DNA from: Candidatus Aciduliprofundum sp.
Lineage (GTDB): Archaea; Thermoplasmatota; Thermoplasmata; Thermoplasmatales; Aciduliprofundaceae
DNA: 35,163 nucleotides
Assembly (NCBI GenBank): GCA_015523135.1
Contig: WAKY01000159.1
Coordinates: 1-35,163 of the forward strand
Reading direction: 5' to 3'
Made by a program: the position numbers and the translations under genes. Positions 14,679 through 23,425 of the stretch are shown here, piece by piece. The notes below the pieces were generated by a model that was not told the origin of the DNA, searched no databases, and was given only the letters and a program-made list of their open reading frames with translations. The number at the start of each line of letters is the position of its first letter. The stretch's first letter is position 1.

Positions 14679-15956
14679 ATGAGGGTTGTATGGAGGAAAA
14701 AGGAAGAAGGAATGTTCGGCGTGGATTCTCTGGTTTGGTGGGGCATAGCCATAGCCACAACCTTTGCCTTATCCTTCTTCGTTTATCTCCTCAACTACAA
14801 GATTGCGGGAATGGCTTGGAAAGGGTTCTTGTATTTAATGAGGCCTTCGGAATTGTTCCCAAATCTTCTAAATCTCCCAAATTACAAGGATGTATCCACA
14901 ACAGGCATAACGGGGATGATGAGTGCAGCCATATACCTAAATTCCGTCATAGTGGAGAAGATTGTAAATGCTCTGGTAGTTTTCATGCTCTGGTTCGTTG
15001 GACTGATGTATCTCTATGCGGACTTCTTTGAGGGATTCATGGGCAAGTTGAAAACAATAATCCCAAGGTTAATCATGGCTCTCATCTTGGCATACGGGGG
15101 CATATACTTCCTCAATTTCGGCATAATGCTCGGAAAATACGCTTACATGGTTCTCTACAACACAAACATAGGTGCTTTGGGAGTGTGGAAACAACCCACA
15201 TTCTACAATTACATCAAAGCTCAATTACAACCACCAACAACCACATTTGGCTTGGCAACCCTTGAACAAATGCTTTTAAAATACATCTGGAGCTTCCTCG
15301 CAGTCAATTTCGCATTGATGCTGTTAATGGTTGTGGTGGTGAGGGATGTATTATTTGCAGTTCTCATAGTTCTATTGCCAATAGCTTCCATATTCCTCAT
15401 AACTCCTTGGACATCCAACATAGGAGAGAGGTTATGGGGCTTGGCAATAGATTTAATTCTCCTTCCCTTCGTGATGATTATTCCTCTTATGCTAGTGGGC
15501 CCTGTGGCAAACCACATAACCTTTGTAATAGCCGGCATGGTGATTTCTGCGGGAGCCATTTACCTCTTGGCAAAAGAACCATTTATCCTCTCTGGAATAG
15601 GATTTGGCAGGGCTGGAGAGCATCTCTCAAGGGGAATAGTGATGGGAACGGGGTTAGCAGATGCTATGGCAATAGTGGGAGCGGAGAGAGGGATGATTAC
15701 AGGTGGTTCTGGTGGTGGAGCTGGAGGAGTAGGAGGTTTAGCCTTGAAAGGTGGGCTAAATCAAGTTGCGGGCAGGTATGCCTCGGCAGGAACTCACGGG
15801 TATGCGGTTGGGCATAGAGCGGTTATGAATGCACACAGGGGAACAACGGGAGCTTATGTAGGAGCAGCGGGAACGCTAATCTATGGAGTTGGTAGAGGAA
15901 TATACCACACTTATGATTGGGTTAGGAGGAGGAAGCAAAATGGCGGTGGAGGATGA
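14679..15956 (+). CDS. VirB6/TrbL-like multi-spanning membrane protein
   Basis: 425 aa with about six to eight membrane helices (for example WWGIAIATTFALSFFVYLL, VFMLWFVGLMYLYADFF, LIMALILAYGGIYFLNFGIML, LLMVVVVRDVLFAVLIVLL) followed by a Gly/Ala-rich cytosolic tail of about 90 residues ending RRRKQNGGGG. The helix count, position before VirB3/VirB4-like genes and soluble tail are those of the VirB6/TrbL inner-membrane channel protein. ATG at 14679 chosen because the longer GTG start at 14670 would overlap the previous gene without a ribosome site. Sequence similarity is too low for a firm family call by eye. Confidence 0.6.
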   Translation: MRVVWRKKEEGMFGVDSLVWWGIAIATTFALSFFVYLLNYKIAGMAWKGFLYLMRPSELFPNLLNLPNYKDVSTTGITGMMSAAIYLNSVIVEKIVNALVVFMLWFVGLMYLYADFFEGFMGKLKTIIPRLIMALILAYGGIYFLNFGIMLGKYAYMVLYNTNIGALGVWKQPTFYNYIKAQLQPPTTTFGLATLEQMLLKYIWSFLAVNFALMLLMVVVVRDVLFAVLIVLLPIASIFLITPWTSNIGERLWGLAIDLILLPFVMIIPLMLVGPVANHITFVIAGMVISAGAIYLLAKEPFILSGIGFGRAGEHLSRGIVMGTGLADAMAIVGAERGMITGGSGGGAGGVGGLALKGGLNQVAGRYASAGTHGYAVGHRAVMNAHRGTTGAYVGAAGTLIYGVGRGIYHTYDWVRRRKQNGGGG

Positions 15957-16680
15957 TAACTTGAAATACGCAGCAGTTCCAGAGAATCTAGGGAGAAAAA
16001 TATCGTTTGGAATGTTCAACATCGGGGACATAATGAAGTTCATATTGTATCTGGTAGTGTTTAGTGGGCTATCTATGGCCGTTCATCTACCTTACATAAT
16101 CATCATCTTTTTACCCATATCGGCGATAATGGCATTCAAAAAATTTGACGGGCTAGAATTTTGGAATTACATCAAGTTGAAGATGAGCAATGTGGATACC
16201 ACGCTACCTTTAATGCTCTATTTCGGGCAAATGCTCTACAACGGGAAGTATTACTTCGTTGTTCTTGAAGTGGATGGGATAAGCTACGAGTTTATGAGCG
16301 ATGAGGATAAGATAGGATTATTGCTCAAATACGAGGAATTCTTGAATGCTTGTGATTTCCCAATGCAGTTCGTAGTGCATACCGAGAAGCTAGATTATCA
16401 GCCATTTTTGGACACGGTTATAAACGATACACCAACGGCAAAGGATTACAAGAACTTGATAAAGGTGGCTTGTGAGGGGCTCTACATTCAAAGATACTTC
16501 GTGGTTATAGGCATAAACGCTTGGGAAGTATCTGGGCAAAAGGAAGTGAAGGCAAAGGTTGCGTGGGATAAGCTCCAAGAGAGAGTGGAAATTGCTACGA
16601 TAGGACTAAATGACTTGGGCTTGGGATACAGGATGCTCAAGGGAGAGGAGTTGCTCAGCATTTACAAGGAGGTGATGTGA
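15940..16680 (+). CDS. PrgI/VirB3-like protein with extended cytoplasmic domain
   Basis: 246 aa. Residues 1-60 hold a short cytosolic start (PENLGRKISFGMFNIGD) and a hydrophobic hairpin (MKFILYLVVFSGLSMAV, then PYIIIIFLPISAIMAF), the layout of PrgI/VirB3 proteins of type IV secretion. Residues about 75-246 are a soluble alpha/beta domain that resembles the N-terminal domain of conjugation ATPases (YYFVVLEVDGISYEFMSDED, FLNACDFPMQFVVHTEKLD). The adjoining VirB4 gene supplies the ATPase, so an N-terminal VirB4 part may have been joined to PrgI here. The ATG at 15940, after GGAGGAGGAAG, overlaps the VirB6-like gene by 17 bases. Confidence 0.55.
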   Translation: MAVEDDNLKYAAVPENLGRKISFGMFNIGDIMKFILYLVVFSGLSMAVHLPYIIIIFLPISAIMAFKKFDGLEFWNYIKLKMSNVDTTLPLMLYFGQMLYNGKYYFVVLEVDGISYEFMSDEDKIGLLLKYEEFLNACDFPMQFVVHTEKLDYQPFLDTVINDTPTAKDYKNLIKVACEGLYIQRYFVVIGINAWEVSGQKEVKAKVAWDKLQERVEIATIGLNDLGLGYRMLKGEELLSIYKEVM

Positions 16681-17096
16681 TGGGGCTTTTCCGCAAGAAG
16701 AAAGAGGAACGCAAGGTAAAGAGATTGCCGTTCTACATAGATTGGCGAATGTCCCCAGAGGAATACCTCAAACTCGCATTCTTTGGGGCAATCGTTCTGT
16801 TCATAGTTTCTTGGGGTAGCATAATAGCTTCCTCTTTGCTATATTTTCTCGCAATAGGAGGGGTGTTAATCGTGTTTATGTATTACAGGGAAGAAATGAC
16901 GGGGAAGTTTAGGTATCTTGCTCCTTTCCTCACGGGTATATTCTTTCTTCTATTCTCCTTATCTGGAAATTTTGGGGCATACATCTTTGGAGCATACCTT
17001 TCATCGTTCTTCATAAACATAGTTGGGTATTGGGCAATAAAGAACGGGATAATAGAAAGGGAGAGAGAAAAGTTAAGGGGTGGTGAGGAATGGTAA
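16680..17096 (+). CDS. Small four-helix membrane protein of the secretion operon
   Basis: 138 aa, basic N-terminus (LFRKKKEERKVKRLPFY), then four hydrophobic segments from about residue 29 to 122 and a charged tail. GGAGGTGATG precedes the ATG, which overlaps the previous stop (TGATG). Its own end overlaps the VirB4 start (ATGGTAA). Position suggests an accessory inner-membrane subunit of the transfer channel; I recognise no family. Confidence 0.65.
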   Translation: MGLFRKKKEERKVKRLPFYIDWRMSPEEYLKLAFFGAIVLFIVSWGSIIASSLLYFLAIGGVLIVFMYYREEMTGKFRYLAPFLTGIFFLLFSLSGNFGAYIFGAYLSSFFINIVGYWAIKNGIIEREREKLRGGEEW

Positions 17097-18793
17097 TTAG
17101 GAAGGAGACGATAATAGACAAGCAAAGAATGATTATGAAGCTCCGTCCAATAAACTTAAAGAGCGTTCTCACACCGAAGATAGAGATATACAAGAACCAC
17201 ATAGAAGCGAAAGTCAAGAGGTTATACATCTTTCCTCTATTACCCAGAGAATACCCAACTATGCTGGAATATGGCTATTTGAGAAGTTTGCTCTCCTCGT
17301 ATATGAATGTGGATATAAGCTTACATCTGGACAGGTTGAAGGATGAGACGGCAATAGCTCTCATACACAAGGATTTAACAAATATCAAGGCAGAATTGCT
17401 AACGACGGGAGAAACATCGCCGAAGTATTCTAAACTCAAATTGGAGTATGATTCTTTATCAAAGTTAAAGGATTTAATCTCTGCAAGGAAAACCCACGCT
17501 TATTTTCTCACATTAAGCATAGCGGTGAAGGGTAAAACCTACAAGGAAGCGGAAGAAACTTTGGGAAAGGTGGAGAGTGCATTACGGGCTATGAACTTCA
17601 AATTAATCAAAGGATATTACAGGGTTTGGGCCATATTCAAATCCACGCTACCCATGATGGATAAAGATATACCTTATTACAAGGGAAGGTTCGTTCACAC
17701 GGATGTTATCACGGCTTCATTTCCATTCATTTCCGAGTTTGCTGGGGTATTGGGAGAGAACATGATACTCTACGGGATAAATGACATAAATAGCACGCCC
17801 GTATTCGTGGATAGATTTTACTTACCCTCTCAAAACATGCTTGTATTTGGAAAAACAGGTTCGGGTAAATCTTACTTTGAGAAACTCACTATTTTGAGGG
17901 CTTACAATGTCAATCCAGATGTGATGATTTACGCCATAGACCCTCTGAGCGAGAATGCTGGAACATTCAAGGCATTGGGAGGAATAAACATAAATCTTTG
18001 GCAAGGAAAACATGTAATAAACCCTCTGGAATTGAGGGGAGAGGAAATACCAAACAAGGTTAGGAGCGTCATAGCCATGCTTGAAACTCTGTTCCAGATG
18101 AACGGGGAGGAGATGGCTCTCTTGGATGTGGTGCTAAACGAATTATACAGGGAGAACGAAGCTCCGATAATGGATGACTTGATAGAGCGTTGTGCCAAGG
18201 AGGAGAAGTTAAAGAGGGTATCAATGGTTCTAGAAATCTTCAAGAAAGGGTCTTTGGCTTTCCTCAATAGAGAAACTAACTTCAAGATGGATAAAGATAT
18301 TGTGAATTTTGACTTGGGAGATGTTCCAGATAACCTTCTCGCATTCTTCATGACTATGATTATTGACTACATCTACGCACACATAAAGATGAAGAAGTAT
18401 GCAGATAGAAAGAAATTGGTTTATGTGGATGAAGTTCATCATCTCTGGAGCCACGAAAGAGCTGCCGAAGTTCTCAGTTGGATGGCAAGGCACACAAGGC
18501 ACTTTCAAACGGGATTAACTCTTTTAACGCAATCGGCAAACGATGCTTTCCTCAACAAATACACAAGGGCCATAATGGAAAATACGGAAATGCACCTTTT
18601 ACTCTATCACGATTACATCTCCGAGGATGTGAGGAAATTCTACAAGTTCGTTCCACAGGAGGAGAGATACATAACGATAAGGCAAAACCCGAAAGAGTTG
18701 GGATACTCCGTTGGGCTGTTGAGATTGGGAGTGGTGAAAGTTCCGATACGCATATACGCTTCGGAGGAAGAGGATGAGTTTATTAGTGGATGA
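17090..18793 (+). CDS. VirB4-like conjugation ATPase
   Basis: 567 aa cytoplasmic motor ATPase of the HerA/VirB4 superfamily that powers assembly and transfer in type IV secretion. Walker A is GKTGSGKS at 254-261; Walker B is the acidic LVYVDE at about 441-446, followed by HHLW. The segment SFPFISEFAG before Walker A and LLTQSANDAFLN after Walker B are typical of VirB4/TraC-type motors. The N-terminal 240 residues contain the EYPTMLEYGYL and coiled regions of the family. It is the last gene of the 10-kb transfer operon. Its coupling partner, VirD4, is encoded 10 kb away on the opposite strand. Confidence 0.88.
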   Translation: MVIRKETIIDKQRMIMKLRPINLKSVLTPKIEIYKNHIEAKVKRLYIFPLLPREYPTMLEYGYLRSLLSSYMNVDISLHLDRLKDETAIALIHKDLTNIKAELLTTGETSPKYSKLKLEYDSLSKLKDLISARKTHAYFLTLSIAVKGKTYKEAEETLGKVESALRAMNFKLIKGYYRVWAIFKSTLPMMDKDIPYYKGRFVHTDVITASFPFISEFAGVLGENMILYGINDINSTPVFVDRFYLPSQNMLVFGKTGSGKSYFEKLTILRAYNVNPDVMIYAIDPLSENAGTFKALGGININLWQGKHVINPLELRGEEIPNKVRSVIAMLETLFQMNGEEMALLDVVLNELYRENEAPIMDDLIERCAKEEKLKRVSMVLEIFKKGSLAFLNRETNFKMDKDIVNFDLGDVPDNLLAFFMTMIIDYIYAHIKMKKYADRKKLVYVDEVHHLWSHERAAEVLSWMARHTRHFQTGLTLLTQSANDAFLNKYTRAIMENTEMHLLLYHDYISEDVRKFYKFVPQEERYITIRQNPKELGYSVGLLRLGVVKVPIRIYASEEEDEFISG

Positions 18794-18887
18794 AGGATGA
18801 CTTAGAACATACTAATTGTATAACTACAGAAAAATATTAAATATTATCATAAATCTTGCTTTTAGCACTTTAGATGAGGTAATTTGG

Positions 18888-19255
18888 ATGAAAGATCCCA
18901 AATTTAAAGTTGGAGAGAATGTTGTGTATAAAACCACTGGAGAGATAGATGTAATAAATAGGATAATTCCTCAAGAGTACAGCTTTTCTCATAGAGTTAT
19001 GATAAATGGCAAAACAAAAAACCACAAATGAGATCTATTTAGAGAGGTACATAGATGAGGAGCAGGAAACAATCTCAAAATTTGTAGTTATGACTTTGGA
19101 GATAATGAGGATTATAAGATTTATAATAGCTGGATTAAACTGACTCGTCCAATTGAAATAAAACAATTTTTAATTCATATCAATTCAATTTAAACCCCCT
19201 TTTATGATTTATATCTCATTATTCAGATCAAAGATTGTTTATAGCAGATGAAGTT
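18888..19255 (+). pseudogene. Decayed N-terminus of an SNF2/DISARM-type helicase
   Basis: Three reading frames must be joined to follow one protein. MKDPKFKVGENVVYKTTGEI and SHRVMINGKTK (18888-19028) continue in another frame as TNEIYLERYIDEEQETISK, then YDFGDNEDYKIYNSWIKL and TRPIEIKQFLIHINSI, and finally NPLL, stop, FISHYSDQRLFIADEV (to 19255). The order matches the start of the large SNF2-type helicases found in DISARM-like systems, where LLKF..QRLLIADEVGLGKT leads into Walker A. The sequence breaks off before the GxGKT, so the gene is truncated and frameshifted at least twice, with one internal stop. It lies beside the methylase operon and may be the relic of a defence locus. Confidence 0.6.
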
Positions 19256-19319
19256 ATTGATTACATAAGATACTATATTTCTCCATCCTAAGACATTTGT
19301 AAAGATGTTAGGTTTGTTA

Positions 19320-19751
19320 TCATATGTCTCCCCAGATGACCTCACATGCACCACTAGTGTCCACGGTGATTATCAGGTCAACCATCTGCTTGAGATTAAG
19401 GGCCCTCTTCGTGTACTTAGGGTTGTTGGGAATTCCAATGCCAACAGTAATCCTGTCTGTTCCCATGTCTATGTGGATATGTTGCAGGGCTGTCCTGTAA
19501 TCTCCACTATGCTTGAGATTGTGTAGCTTCTCAAAATCGCCTTTCCAGAATTTGCCCTTGTTCTCCATTATGAGTAGGGTTCTGCCCTTGGCCGCTATTA
19601 TATCCGGCTTTATTCCCTCGCTCTTGCCTGAGCTTTTGTCCGGCCTTAGGAGAATCCCCGTGCCGCTCTGCGGGAAATCGAAGGAGTATATGAGGTACCC
19701 ATTTGCCTTCAGGAAGGACACTATTGACTTTGTCACAAACTCCTCCTCCAT
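19320..19751 (-). CDS. PD-(D/E)XK-like nuclease of the modification operon
   Basis: 143 aa. The core KPDIIAAKGRTLLIMENKGKF gives D50-x12-E63-x-K65, the PD-(D/E)XK metal-binding triad of restriction-like nucleases, and the preceding FLKANGYLIYSFDFP pattern is typical of the fold's first strands. The ATG at 19751 overlaps the previous stop (TAATG), so it is coupled to the 410-aa gene. It could be a second subunit of a restriction enzyme. Higher GC than the surrounding element. Confidence in nuclease activity is moderate; specificity unknown. Confidence 0.6.
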   Translation of the reverse strand: MEEEFVTKSIVSFLKANGYLIYSFDFPQSGTGILLRPDKSSGKSEGIKPDIIAAKGRTLLIMENKGKFWKGDFEKLHNLKHSGDYRTALQHIHIDMGTDRITVGIGIPNNPKYTKRALNLKQMVDLIITVDTSGACEVIWGDI

Positions 19752-20983
19752 TACCCCTCCCTCCAAAAGGCCCCGTCTGGGAACAGGATAGCGTCTGCGA
19801 AGAATGAGTAAACCCTTATGTGCTTTACCTTTGTGAATGTGCACCCGTATCTAACCTGCATGTAGTACCTTGGTATGGACTTGATACGCCTCAGGGTCTC
19901 GTAGTCTCTTATTCCCAGGAGGCACTTTCCCCTGCTCCTGACAGATGACACCGTGGACAAAAAATCGTTTGCTGACATACCCTTGTCCGAGGTGATTGTG
20001 ATCTCACCACTTCTATCATTATAGTGCACATTTCCCCAGGCCATCACCAGGTTCTTGTCGCGATCCTCGTACGTTGGACCTATGCGCGTGTACAGGTAGT
20101 CCACAGCAGACAGGACACCAGGGTACGGATCACCGCGGAACCTCGCGTTCACGTGGTATATCACCGTTCTATCACGAGATGTTAGCATGTCCCCGAAGTC
20201 GTACCCCCTTCCTGCATATTCCCTCAGGTATCTAAGCAGGGCATCTGTGTCAACCTCCAAGATAGATGTGTCCGGGAACCATTGCTGACTGCTGCCCACC
20301 CTCTCCCCGTAGGCCCTCTGCATAGCATCTCTCCGGTCAGCAAACACCCTATCATTGATCAGAGGGATGGATGGCCTTCTTTCACTCCCGAGGGAGAGTT
20401 CAACGATCCTGTTCACAGCCTCGAAGAACGATTGCATCTCCTCGTGGTCCGACCGCGGTGCGGAGGGGTGCGCTGGGTCGCTCAGCAGACCCTTTGAACC
20501 CATCTCCCGGGGTGGGCCGGGGTTTTCCTCGGAGTACTCAGAAGGGTAGTGGTAAAGCAGGGCAGGTATGTTATATATGCGCATCAACCGCTCAAGGGCC
20601 AGGTAAACATTAGGGTTTATGAGGTCCCAGCGCGCGCCTGATATCCTGGATATGTAAACCGCCTTGGGGTATATGTACATCGCAGGCACACGGTTCTCAA
20701 CCGCCGCCGCGATCCTGGCGAACCTCTGGAACACATTGTGCCCCGTTCCCGCTTCCCTTGTCACCTCTATGGCGACTATAGGGTCGCCATTTAGCTCAAC
20801 TATGAGGTCTGGGGAGTCCAAATACAGTATGCTCTTCAGGTGCCCGGGCATCCTGTGGAACTCCCGGGGCTTGCTCGCATCGCTCTCAGCAAGCTTCGCC
20901 TTTGTGTGATCCATTTTGCTGAGATCTGTGTTCTCTATCAGCCAGTCCGCCAGGTCCTCTGTGCTGTACCATACCCGAAACAT
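19751..20983 (-). CDS. Putative restriction endonuclease, variant PD-(D/E)XK
   Basis: 410 aa. Near the N-terminus SPDLIVELNGDPIVAIEVT gives D59 and E73-x-T75, a restriction-fold nuclease motif in which the usual Lys is replaced by Thr, followed by EAGTGHNVFQRFARIAAA, a conserved helix in such enzymes. The remainder has no family I recognise. The ATG at 20983 follows AAGGAGATGTGATAAC, and the glycosylase stop is 4 bases before it, so translation is coupled. Its partners, a 5mC methylase and a mismatch glycosylase, make a restriction role likely. Thr in place of Lys is either a true variant or a sign of altered chemistry. Confidence 0.6.
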   Translation of the reverse strand: MFRVWYSTEDLADWLIENTDLSKMDHTKAKLAESDASKPREFHRMPGHLKSILYLDSPDLIVELNGDPIVAIEVTREAGTGHNVFQRFARIAAAVENRVPAMYIYPKAVYISRISGARWDLINPNVYLALERLMRIYNIPALLYHYPSEYSEENPGPPREMGSKGLLSDPAHPSAPRSDHEEMQSFFEAVNRIVELSLGSERRPSIPLINDRVFADRRDAMQRAYGERVGSSQQWFPDTSILEVDTDALLRYLREYAGRGYDFGDMLTSRDRTVIYHVNARFRGDPYPGVLSAVDYLYTRIGPTYEDRDKNLVMAWGNVHYNDRSGEITITSDKGMSANDFLSTVSSVRSRGKCLLGIRDYETLRRIKSIPRYYMQVRYGCTFTKVKHIRVYSFFADAILFPDGAFWREG

Positions 20984-20987
20984 GTTA

Positions 20988-21671
20988 TCACATCTCCTTG
21001 TAAGATCCCCTCCCACTCAGATAGTTATCACAGGTGTCCCTAATGGGGCACGCATCGCACCTAGGTGATCTCGGCCTGCACACTAGCGCTGAGAAGTCCA
21101 GAAGGTGGTAGTTGTACTCCACAAAGTTCCTCTCGGGAAGGAGCCTCTCAGCAAATCTCCAGAGGTGCTCCGCCTTGTGTATCTCCACGGCCTTGGGTAG
21201 GGAGAAGTATCTGTTGAAAACCCTCTGCACGTTGTGGTCCACTATAGGGCGTCTGCTCTTCCAGAAAAAGCAGTCCACGGCGCTTGCGATGTACCTCCCA
21301 CAATGCGGGAGTTTGAGTATTTCCTGGTACGTGGGTGCCCTGCCCATCTTGCACAGGGTCTCGGAGATTGTGTAGAGCGCTGGTGCCCGTTGGTTGTGAA
21401 GGCCGAGTGGTCTCAGAATCTCCTTGAGGCTCTCCATGCTGTCGGCGGCCACATCGCAGAATGTGTGGTACCTCCTGAGGAAAGTTTCCTTCATAAACCG
21501 GTCTACGGTCTCAGACTTCGTTTTCCTCAGAAGGAACTCCGAAACAAGGACAACGAATATGTCCCCGTTCTCCCTTCTCCACACAAAATCTCTGTAGTTC
21601 TCTGAGCCCCACCGCATGATTCCCACCACAAAAGCCGTCTCTTTTTCAGATAGCCTCCGCTCTTCAGTCAT
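20988..21671 (-). CDS. T/G mismatch DNA glycosylase, Mig/MutY family with 4Fe-4S cluster
   Basis: 227 aa HhH-GPD glycosylase that removes the mispaired base, probably thymine opposite guanine produced by deamination of 5-methylcytosine. The hairpin is LPHCGRYIA (121-129) and the catalytic Asp is D145 in RRPIVDHNVQRV. Tyr127 replaces the Lys of EndoIII and Ser of MutY, as in Mig of Methanothermobacter plasmid. The C-terminal cluster ligands are C198-x6-C205-x2-C208-x5-C214. The ATG at 21671 overlaps the methylase stop by 8 bases. This pairing protects the genome from the mutagenic by-product of cytosine methylation, faster at high temperature. Confidence 0.85.
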   Translation of the reverse strand: MTEERRLSEKETAFVVGIMRWGSENYRDFVWRRENGDIFVVLVSEFLLRKTKSETVDRFMKETFLRRYHTFCDVAADSMESLKEILRPLGLHNQRAPALYTISETLCKMGRAPTYQEILKLPHCGRYIASAVDCFFWKSRRPIVDHNVQRVFNRYFSLPKAVEIHKAEHLWRFAERLLPERNFVEYNYHLLDFSALVCRPRSPRCDACPIRDTCDNYLSGRGSYKEM

Positions 21672-22884
21672 ACTCAATTATCACCCTCCTTATCTCCTTA
21701 GCTATGCTCTTGGCCAGGAGCGGGGGCACGGCGTTGCCCGTTTGTACTCTCCCCTGGACTATGCCACCCCTAAACTCGTACCAGTCTGGAAAGCTCTGTA
21801 TGCGGGCTCTCTCCCGCACCGTCAGACCGCGGGGATCCCTTGGGTGTCCGAACTGGAATTGGGGGCGGATTCCGCCTGCCACTTGGGTGGGGCTTGGTCT
21901 GTCCCAGCTTAGCCTTATCCTTTGGGTGAAACGAGGGTACATAGGTTCCCCGGGTTTGGTTCTCTTTATTCTCTCTATGGTGCTGGGCGGGTGCCTCGGA
22001 GCTACATGGTTTTTCAGGCGCTTGCAGTTGCCCCTCATCATTCTCTGGTAATCTGTCTGCGGCGGACCCTCGTACTCTGTTTTTTCCTCCCCGGGCATGA
22101 GGCTCGGCAGATCCCCTATGGCGTCCCTGACAGTCCTGTAGGGCCTCCATGGCTTGCCAAACTCTCCCTTTGGCCACCTTATGGGATACCCCTCCGCGCT
22201 GGCGAGAAAAATGAGCCTTCTCCTTATTTGGGGGACCCCGTAGTCCGCGGCGTTGAGTATCCTGTGCTCCACTCGGTACCTCTTGCCATTCCTCTCGCCG
22301 GCCAACCGAATGCGCTTTTCTATCTCGCTGACAAATGAACCGTCGGCCAGACTCTTCATGCCGGAAACGTTCTCAAGTACCAGGAAGTCCGGTTTTAGAG
22401 CCTCCACGTACTTTATGAACTCCAGGAAAAGGTAGTTTCGTGGATCATCCGGATGCCTTTTCCTGTTGTTGAGAGAAAAACCCTGACAGGGCACACCAGC
22501 CATGAGAATTCGTATCTCAAGCCCGCTGAGCATGTCAAGCACTTTCCTCTCGTCGACCTTCCTTATGTCCCCAAGCACTCCCGTTGCTCTCGGGTGATTG
22601 TGCAGGAATGTTTCCATGGATGGTCTGTGGATGTCTACCCCTAGTACAACATTAAATCCTGCCATTTCAAAGCCAAGAGAGGATCCTCCAGCACCAGAGA
22701 AGAGATCGACTACCGTAAGCTTGTTGGAGAAGTCTATATTCCGATCGTCGTAGAATATGGGTTCACCCTTATGATAGTACGGGCTCTCCTCAACGGGAAC
22801 GTTTTTGTCCCATCTGCTCCTGGGTTTTCCAACATCAACTTTCCCGGTAATCCGAACCACATTCTCATCCCTGAGCTCAACCAC
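21664..22884 (-). CDS. DNA (cytosine-5) methyltransferase
   Basis: Transfers methyl from S-adenosylmethionine to C5 of cytosine in a DNA site. Motif I VDLFSGAGGSSLGFE, motif IV GVPCQGFS with the catalytic Cys at about 133, motif VI LENVSG, motif VIII QIRRRLIFLA and motif X GNAVPP are all present in order, and the target-recognition region lies between VIII and X. I prefer GTG 22884 as a leaderless start because the TATA box (22904-22914) predicts initiation there; GTG 22902 would extend the protein by 6 residues. First gene of a four-gene GC-rich operon. Target sequence cannot be read from this; a GGCC-type target is possible by analogy only. Confidence 0.9.
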   Translation of the reverse strand: MVELRDENVVRITGKVDVGKPRSRWDKNVPVEESPYYHKGEPIFYDDRNIDFSNKLTVVDLFSGAGGSSLGFEMAGFNVVLGVDIHRPSMETFLHNHPRATGVLGDIRKVDERKVLDMLSGLEIRILMAGVPCQGFSLNNRKRHPDDPRNYLFLEFIKYVEALKPDFLVLENVSGMKSLADGSFVSEIEKRIRLAGERNGKRYRVEHRILNAADYGVPQIRRRLIFLASAEGYPIRWPKGEFGKPWRPYRTVRDAIGDLPSLMPGEEKTEYEGPPQTDYQRMMRGNCKRLKNHVAPRHPPSTIERIKRTKPGEPMYPRFTQRIRLSWDRPSPTQVAGGIRPQFQFGHPRDPRGLTVRERARIQSFPDWYEFRGGIVQGRVQTGNAVPPLLAKSIAKEIRRVIIEYD

Positions 22885-22903
22885 AGTAAAGTATAAGCAC
22901 ACA

Positions 22904-22914
22904 CTTTAATAAAG
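22904..22914 (-). promoter_or_regulatory. TATA box of the methylase operon
   Basis: CTTTATTAAAG (itself palindromic) lies 20-30 bases upstream of GTG 22884, placing the expected initiation site at that codon. Confidence 0.5.
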
Positions 22915-22920
22915 TTCACC

Positions 22921-23340
22921 CTTCAACAAAATGCAAGGTCAAGAGATTCCACACCATCTTCCTCACCTTATCATTTTACATAATAGTGACAAACATATGT
23001 GGTATCAAAATAAAAGATGATCGCGTGAAAAGTTATAAAAAGATAATTTCCAATATAATACATGAAAAGATCTGAGGTAAGAGGTACAGGTATACAAAGA
23101 ACTCCTGACCTATTACAATATCAAACAAATCAGGAAAAGAGTGCCAATTACTACGTTGTGATTTTGATGACAGGTTAATATATTTAGGAACCAGTTACTA
23201 TTAAAATGTAAAGTATATCACTTAAGAATATTTGTAGAGGATGCAATGAGAATGAATCACTTATTTAGGATTATATAACATAATATGATTATATGATTAA
23301 AATTTGTCACCGTCTCATTCCTGATTTTCTGCCCTCTTAT
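22921..23340. other. AT-rich non-coding stretch upstream of the methylase
   Basis: No gene is visible on either strand. The sequence is very AT-rich, with short partial frames and stops in all frames, and looks like relic or spacer DNA separating the GC-rich modification operon from the structured region ahead of the integrase. Confidence 0.4.
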
Positions 23341-23364
23341 TTTTCACTTCGGGCTATCACCAAC

Positions 23365-23425
23365 GCCTAGCATACGTGTATGAGGCATGCATCTTTGTGC
23401 TTACTTAAATTTGGCTCACGCCAAA
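23365..23425. other. Two adjacent hairpins in non-coding DNA
   Basis: Hairpin 1 (23365-23386): GCCT-AG-CATAC-GT-GTATG-AGGC, 9 pairs with an AG bulge and a 2-base loop. Hairpin 2 (23410-23425): TTTGGC-TCAC-GCCAAA, six pairs with a 4-base loop. Both lie in a locally GC-richer patch with no reading frame. They may be part of a structured RNA, an origin or a recombination site. The short stems could also arise by chance, but two in 60 bases next to the fold below is notable. Confidence 0.35.

Noticed and set aside
21770..22177. Minus-strand frame of 135 codons inside the methylase
   Set aside because: Shadow of the methylase gene in another frame; Arg/Gly/Pro-rich with no motif.
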